NCBI GenBank assembly: GCA_022747635.1
Contig: JAKTNV010000007.1
Location: forward strand, 11,256,497 to 11,320,496
Length of the DNA: 64,000 bases
Reading direction: 5' to 3'
From: Hetaerina americana
Lineage: Eukaryota; Arthropoda; Insecta; Odonata; Calopterygidae
Shown: positions 58,400 to 64,000 of the stretch, piece by piece
Numbering within the stretch: the first letter of the stretch is position 1
Layout of the letters: each line of letters begins with the position of its first letter
Program-made: the position numbers and the translations under genes
Notes under the pieces: model-generated
Seen by the model: only the letters and a program-made list of their open reading frames with translations
Told to the model about the DNA's origin: nothing
Databases searched by the model: none

Positions 58400-59420
58400 T
58401 GGAGTGGATGAGAATGAGACGCGGAAAAAACCAGGGAATGGGGGAGTGTGCCACACCGAATGGGAGAGGACTGCGGGCGCTGTTAAAAAGGGGTGAACGG
58501 TGAAAAGAGCTATGGAGGCGTGAGCGAGGGAGAGAGAAAGAGAGAGAGAAGAAGACAAATAGAGCTGAGAGGGAGAGAGTTTTTGAGATGAGATGAGTTT
58601 TGGGTGGACACGTAAAAAGCCGGTGTTGATGAAGTGCTGTTGTAGGAGGAGAAGGCAGGGGGTGGGTTGGGGTGATGACGGTTAGGGAGGCGTGTGGGGG
58701 TGGGTGTGGAGATAGGTGGGTTGATTCGGTACGAGAAGGGACGAACAGGAAATTGGGTCATTCAAAGTGTGAGGACGAAGGGGGGGGGAAGGTTTGAGAG
58801 AGGATTGAGGGAGAGAGGGTGGAGAGGGGAAAATAAGATCTCGACAGGTAAGGGGAGATAATAGAGGAAAATTGGGAGGAGGAATGAAAGAAATGTGAAA
58901 ACGAAGAGTTGGTGATGCCTGGCGGAACGGTGGAAGGAGACAGGGAGAGGGAAAGGCGGCGGAAAATTCGCAGAAACTGCAAAACTGAGTTGGGATAAGG
59001 GAGCGATGAGGAATCGGCGTGTGGACGACTGGGCAGATGTCGACGGAGATGTGGAGCGGGGGAGACGGATGAAGTGAGGGAGGGAGGGCAGGCGAGGCTA
59101 AGAACCCGTGATCTCGCACACGAGTGACGTCTCCACTCGATGGGAAAAGAAAGGAACTTTTATTGGGCGCGAAGGGATGGGAAAGGACGGGAGGGGGAGG
59201 GGGGTTAAGCGAAAAGATGTGTGCACGGCAGGGGAATGCGATGTGAGTGGGAAAAAGGGAGCGGAGAGGATTGCGGGAGGAAAATACTGTTGAAGTGCAA
59301 GGGGCGGAAGAAAGAAGGATAAGGAAAAGGAGGGGAGGAGGAGGAAGACGGAGAGAGAAAGGAATAGAACCGAGGGGGAGTGAAGAGAAGAAGTTTCGCC
59401 AGGACCGCGAAAATCGACAT
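58400..59420. other. Purine-rich block
   Basis: About 1 kb of strongly purine-rich plus strand with GA repeats (for example 58,529-58,550). The longest ORF of the window, 331 codons on the minus strand (58,682-59,677), lies across it and is almost entirely Ser/Pro/Leu/Phe/His. That is what an S/P/L-rich reading of a CT-rich strand gives, so it is not called as a gene. Confidence 0.65.
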
Positions 59421-60480
59421 TCACTTATCGATCTGAAAGCCACCTCTCTCTCTTTCCTACCTCTCTCCACCTCTAACCTCTCTCCTTTTCTCAAACTCAC
59501 CGCTGGCCCTCTTCCCACCCGCGCACTATTCCTCGGGGGCAATAGACAAGATCTTAGGACAAACACACGAACGACGTGAATTGAGGGAGAGTTGGAGAGA
59601 GAGAAAGACGAAGGAAGGATGTTGGAGGTGGTGAAAAGGCACCGCTGGGAGCGAGCCAAGGGAGGCGACGGCTCCATTCCGATCCCCGCGCGGGACCCAA
59701 TTCAGCATCCCTGGACCAGTCGTATTTTTTCACTCCGAACCCCTAACGCGGGTTAGCGCAGGATATTGCGAGTTACCCCTTCCCCTCCGGAACCCCGGGA
59801 ACCCTGAACGGTGTGTTGAGAGGGGGGAGAAAAAATAACTCTCCTTGGAGGGACTGAAGACTCACTCATACACACACACACACACACGCAAAAGGAAAAA
59901 AAAACTCTCGGGGCGACCGGAAAACGTAGGAGTTAGCATTCAAGGCCTCGACTCCACAAAATTACTCCCGACTTGTACGCGTCCTGAAAACGAAAAATCT
60001 CCCCTTTCCGTCATTCCGTATTCCCTCGCGTTTGCACGAATTCCGATCCTCATTCGAGTCAGGGGAAGGGGTGTGAGGGGATAGGGGATTGATCTTATTT
60101 TTCTTTCCCTCTTCTATAACGCACTCCGACCCTTCAGTAAATTAGAATGTTTACCATTCGAGCGGGGAGCGTCCGACTGCAGTGGTAGGGGACTTGAGTT
60201 GCACATCACCATAAACAGAAGGGAAACAAGTGAAGGAAATCATCGAACCGAGAATCGTTTCGACCGAAACAAACCCTGGAAAGGTTTCTATAAGCCATCA
60301 AAAAAATGGGAAAAAAACAAGGACGGAATTTTCATTTTTTGAGCTTTCACTCAAAGAAGGACAAAAATCCTTAATAATATATCTAAGTTTTTGCACGTTA
60401 AAAAACATTTTAAATCTTTCCACACATAACACCATAAAGATCATACCTCGCCTTTCTCCTCTTTAGCTCCTGATAATTCT
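59421..60480. other. Mixed GC-moderate DNA
   Basis: A short CT-rich run (59,443-59,500), a CA repeat (59,868-59,887) and an AT-richer part from 60,220 to 60,475. No gene recognised. Confidence 0.4.
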
Positions 60481-60539
60481 TGGGCAACTTATTTTCCTCT
60501 CTTTTCCTCCTCTCCTCACTTATGGACCCACCTCCCTCT

Positions 60540-61090
60540 CAGGAAAGAGAGAAAGAAAGAGAGAGAGAGAGTGTATCACTCTTTTACGGAAGTAGTCCTC
60601 CTCGATCCCTCGGCGCGTCCTCCTGCCCTTCCGCGCGAGAGTCCCTCAGTTTGAGTCGGCCGACGCCAACCGAGGTGTCTTGCCGCCGTCGACTTCACCC
60701 TCTCCCCATGGGAAAGAGGAGGGTTCTATGTCCCCTTCCACAACACCACCACTCGTCGCCGGAGATATGACGCCACTGGCGCCGTTATTCGGACGGGTGA
60801 TGAGGAGGAGAAGGGTGTCCTTCCGTCCGTCTGTCAGGGGCTCGTCTGTGTGCGTGCCTGGTTCCCCTGGATGGATGGATGGATGGATCCAGCGAGCCCG
60901 CCCTTTCTCCGCGGCCGTCTGCCGTGCGCAGCCTGTTTCGAGACCACCCGTCGACCGTCCCCTCCCGGAATCAAGGGGTCACCGAAGTATTACAGCCCGG
61001 AGGGAGCGCGAACGTTTCCCCGACCTGTGGCCGGCGGGGTATCTCGGAGGGCGTTGCGTTCCGTCGGTGTCGGGAGAGGGGGAACTTCTG
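60540..61090. other. CpG-rich island
   Basis: GC- and CpG-rich without strong strand skew, preceded by a GA repeat (60,551-60,573) and containing four and a half copies of ggat (60,869-60,888). Three overlapping plus ORFs of 85-167 codons have no domain. The properties fit a promoter island or first exon better than intergenic DNA, but no specific gene can be named. Confidence 0.4.
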
Positions 61091-62200
61091 GAAGGGGGAG
61101 AGAGGCGTCAGACGGGAAGGGAGGGAACTGCAATAGTCCCTTGGGGTGGGGTGGGGGATGAGGGGAGTGTAGTGGGGGAATAAGTAGGAGTGGGGGGAGG
61201 GAGAGAGGAGGAAAAAGGAGGGTGAGTTAAGAAGTTCGTGGGGGGGCTTCGAAGCGGGGGTTGGAACTCGACATGTGGGGCTTCTTATTCCTTGTGGGAT
61301 GGTTGGAGGTTTTTCGTGCGGGGGGTGAGGGAGGGAGGGGAGAACTGGAGGTAGTGTGTGCGCCGGCGAGGTGCGGGGGATGTTTCGCGCGGTATCTGGG
61401 TGCTGCTGCGGTCTGCGGAATACTGAGGATCCCACCGATGAGACTCACCGCCTTCCCCCTCCCCAACCCCCACTCCTCCCTCCGCGCTGACCCCCTTCCA
61501 TCAACATAAAATACCACCCCTCTCCCCCCCACATACCCTAGGGGCTCCCTCCCTTGTCCCCCACCCCCGTGCTCCCGAGCATGCGCCAGCACACGAGGGT
61601 GGGAGAGAGAGAGGGTAGGGGAAGGTGGAGGAGTAGAGGGGGGGAATAGAGCGAGAGAGACGAGCCTCCACACAAAACTCGCTCTCTCTCTCTCTCTGCC
61701 ACTCACTCCACCCTCTGGCGTACTCTCCCCGGCTGCGAAACCACCCTCCCTCTTCTCCGCGCCCTCCTCGTATCTCCTACACCACTCCGACCTCCAAAAA
61801 AAACCCTCGCCTCACGCACACACACGCGCACCCCCCTCATTCCCACCCTCCCCTACTCACCCTCCAATCTTTCCCTCCTATCCTGTTCCTCCTCTCGTCA
61901 TCCCCCGCCATCCCCTCTCTCCTACGACGGGGGGGGGGTGTTCTCCAGGATGAGGGGTGCGGTGGAGAGCCGTGGGAGGGTTGGGGGGGTTGGTTTCGCG
62001 TGGAGAGGGCTAGGAAGGCGGATGGAGGGTAGAGGGAGCGGACGGGTGGTTTGGCGAGGATATGGTCCCGGGAAACGAGGGAGGAGGGGGACCTGTTGCT
62101 CCCGACAGTTGATGGGGGAGGAGGGAGTGGGGGGGAGGGTAGTGGAGAAGGGAAAAATGAGGGGAAAGGGGAGGAAGATGGAAAAAAATAAAGGAATAGA
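61090..62200. other. Rapidly alternating purine-rich and pyrimidine-rich segments
   Basis: The plus strand is purine-rich at about 61,090-61,380, pyrimidine-rich at 61,445-61,590, purine-rich at 61,592-61,660, pyrimidine-rich at 61,670-61,925 and purine-rich at 61,928-62,190. CT and GA dinucleotide runs mark the switch points (61,602-61,614; 61,680-61,697). Confidence 0.65.
62114..62139 (+). other. Potential G-quadruplex motif
   Basis: Four G runs (62,114-62,118; 62,123-62,125; 62,129-62,135; 62,137-62,139) separated by one to four bases. It fits the standard quadruplex pattern, and further G runs lie at 61,929-61,938 and 61,973-61,989. Confidence 0.65.
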
Positions 62201-62820
62201 AATTAATAAATATGTATCCACGAGGGTAACAAGCGATGGATTAGAGGGGTGGGCACTAAACAGTCTTGGCTGCAAGGAAAATGCGGAACATGTTCGCCAT
62301 CTTAAGGACCTGGACACCCCCGAACTTCTCCCTTTTTGCCAAACTCCCTTTGAACGGGGGGGGGGCAGCAGTAACTGGATTTTTAAGGAAGTTCGACCGC
62401 TCAGTTCTAAGCATACCGCATTCTCAACGATCGGAAATCTATTCTCATACGTCACGGCGTCGTTATTCGTGACCACATCCGGAACCTCAACCTTACGGCT
62501 CAGTTTTGGAGAGCTATGCCCAAGGAGAAGCTCTATTCGGCTCCGTGTGGTGGATCCGTCGATGAAAGCGACCGCACCACGCACTCGCCGCTATTCATAA
62601 ACACTTGGGCATGCCGTCGGTTTGCTTCGTGCATGTCAATATAGTTCACATGCAGTTACGCTCCAAGTCATTCTTTGCCCATACCGAGTCCGCGACAAAG
62701 CAACAGCTATGCATAGAGACGTTATGCCATCTGTTTCTACGAAGTAACATCTCATACCCCGGACAGGCGCTGACCGTCGTTCGATTGGAGGTTCTCCAGT
62801 ACAATCCGTAAGGTTTCCTA
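62200..62820. other. Unskewed GC-moderate segment, coding-like on inspection but unrecognised
   Basis: After the skewed blocks the composition becomes balanced and complex to about 62,815, and then falls abruptly to AT-rich. Long frames are open on both strands: 61,938-62,600 plus and 61,922-62,584 minus, both 220 codons, and 62,605-62,811 plus. The last ends near cagtacaatccgtaagg, which contains a donor-like gtaagg. No domain was recognised in any frame. It may be an exon, an old TE or the end of the island. Confidence 0.25.
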
Positions 62821-63189
62821 TTTTATTGCTGATAAATATGTAAAGGCTCTAAAGGATAATTTTTTGTTTAATAACCTTTTTTTGCCATGTGTTAACAAAT
62901 GGTAAACAATATTAAGAGTAGTTAGGTTAACACACTGGTTGGTTACTAAAGATTAATATGTGTTCGATCATCCTACTTAAAAAGGTGGGAGATTTGCCTT
63001 ATGTAAAACTAATCAGTTTATATGACCTATTAGCTTTATATACATTTAAGCATACAGGTAGATGATGTCTTTTTTGAAAATGCGTACGATTAAAACCTAT
63101 GCAATTTTGTACAATTTAAACCTAAAATTGCATATCATGATCCCAATCCTGTCAAATATAAATAAGTCAAATGTAGAGTATTGTATTCC

Positions 63190-63369
63190 CTAGTTACTTG
63201 TGATTTAACGAACATCTATTCAGATGGAGTAGTATCGCCGAGTCCCTGTAAAATGTGTGGTAGGGTTATGTTCGGGTAAAGTTATTCTGGTGTGTATTCA
63301 CCCCCTGCCACACACCCAGGCGGTGGCTTTCAGCGTGTATATAAATAAAAATAAATAAATAAAAATAAA
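63190..63369 (+). mobile_element. Retroposon-like 3' end with TAAA-type tail
   Basis: A GC-richer stretch (about 63,230-63,340, including accccctgccacacacccagg and ggcggtggctttcagcgtg) runs directly into a 29-base tail made of aaataaa and taaa units (63,341-63,369). A simple A-rich repeat at the 3' edge of an otherwise unique segment is typical of non-LTR retroposons. The 5' limit and family are not resolved and no ORF remains. Confidence 0.4.
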
Positions 63370-63873
63370 GTGCGTTTGTTCAAAATACATTAATAATGTA
63401 TAATTTATCATTTTGCATAGTCTCATCCAGTTAATGCCAATTTTGACTAATGTGTCCAGTCTCGATATTTTCCATGCCAGAATGAATGACTAGATTTTCT
63501 GCACGATGGTCTTAAACCCTTCAACTTAAGATATCTGATTTCCAATCGCAAATACATTTACCCTAGGAAGATGGCCATGGCAAAAAATTTATCATATGCA
63601 TATGATTCCCTCCAAGCTAAATATTTTGGTAATTTATTGGTCTTATTGATTTCAACTCTTAAAGTAGCTGGGAAAGTAATTTGTCACAAGGTTGCGAGAA
63701 AAAATGTAATTTATGTGCACTTATTTATGTATATTGAAGTTTTTATTGAGTGGAAGTAAATGTAGGTACTGATAAATTCATGGTTTTCATAAAAAGTATG
63801 GGGAAATGTTTCGGAAAGATAGGTTTTTTTCAGATATTGCTACAATGTCTCAAAATTCGGCAAATTACATCCA

Positions 63874-63999
63874 TTAAGATTCAACCCACATTGCCAGTAG
63901 CTTTTTTGCCTTGAAGCCTCCCTGGTTGGCGGATTTCAGAAAGTCCTTAAGGGTACGCGTGCAAGCTTCTTTGACGGCACTTAAGGTTCCATGGTGGTG
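63874..63999 (-). CDS. Possible terminal coding exon entering from the right edge
   Basis: On the minus strand a 41-codon frame runs in from the window edge to a stop at 63,874-63,876. It reads TLSAVKEACTRTLKDFLKSA followed by NQGGFKAKKLLAMWVES. The third codon positions are richer in G/C than the AT-rich neighbourhood, and the peptide is non-repetitive, as expected of real coding DNA. I do not recognise the protein. It could equally be a fragment of a transposable-element ORF. The start lies outside the window. Confidence 0.3.
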   Translation of the reverse strand, partial: HHHGTLSAVKEACTRTLKDFLKSANQGGFKAKKLLAMWVES

Positions 64000-64000
64000 T

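Noticed and set aside
58682..59677. 331-codon minus-strand ORF, the longest in the window
   Set aside because: It is almost wholly Ser/Pro/Leu/Phe/His-rich because it reads a CT-rich strand. No domain, no varied protein text, and equally long shadows exist on the other strand nearby.
61922..62600. Two antisense-overlapping ORFs of 220 codons each
   Set aside because: The equal length is a coincidence of stop placement. Much of both lies in a purine-rich block that suppresses stops on both strands.
1..64000. CRISPR arrays, prokaryotic operons, phage or plasmid modules, rRNA genes
   Set aside because: No regularly spaced direct repeats with unique spacers, no gene-dense coding strand with ribosome binding sites, and no rRNA-like conserved sequence was seen. 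The window is eukaryotic in character.

Overview
The window looks like nuclear DNA of an arthropod, most likely an insect with a large, gene-poor genome. The evidence is indirect. There are no operons, no dense ORFs and no confidently recognisable host gene in 64 kb. What can be recognised is decayed selfish DNA typical of arthropod genomes: a mariner-family DNA transposon, a Penelope-like retroelement and several non-LTR retrotransposon (LINE) fragments, together with long AT microsatellites. The species cannot be named from the sequence.

Layout. 1-1000: mixed-composition DNA with normal CpG. 2070-3414: a minus-strand LINE fragment set between two AT arrays. 3.5-4.1 kb and 6.9-7.7 kb: purine/pyrimidine-skewed GC-rich islands. 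4.3-6.4 and 7.9-11.7 kb: AT-rich DNA with almost nothing recognisable. 11.8-13.2 kb: GC-rich, pyrimidine-rich island. 13-33 kb: mostly AT-rich, holding two eroded LINE C-termini (15.4-15.9 and 28.1-28.3 kb), a perfect 30-bp palindrome (17.2 kb), a compound AT/CTAG repeat (19.7-20.0 kb) and a Penelope-like remnant (30.5-31.5 kb, minus). 33.4-35.7 kb: two GC-rich patches. 36-44.7 kb: AT-rich, with one coding-like but frame-broken stretch (36.6-37.1 kb) and a 180-bp segment between two AT arrays (43.6-43.9 kb). 44.7-45.7 and 50.5-52.0 kb: GC-rich islands. 52,575-53,331: a complete but internally deleted mariner-like element. 53.9-62.6 kb: a long GC-rich domain whose purine-rich strand switches back and forth. 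62.8-64 kb: AT-rich, with a retroposon-like 3' tail and a short exon-like ORF leaving the window.

The best-supported features are the mariner deletion derivative (perfect 33-bp inverted repeats plus TA duplication, still encoding its DNA-binding domain but lacking the catalytic core), the LINE at 2.2-3.3 kb, and the Penelope-like element (reverse transcriptase tail plus GIY-YIG endonuclease motif). Three other places carry short motifs like the hammerhead-ribozyme core known from Penelope-like termini; these are inference. No host gene network can be reconstructed. Most long ORFs in the GC-rich parts are Ser/Pro/Leu- or Arg/Gly/Glu-rich by-products of strand composition, and the Ile/Tyr-rich ones are translated AT repeats.
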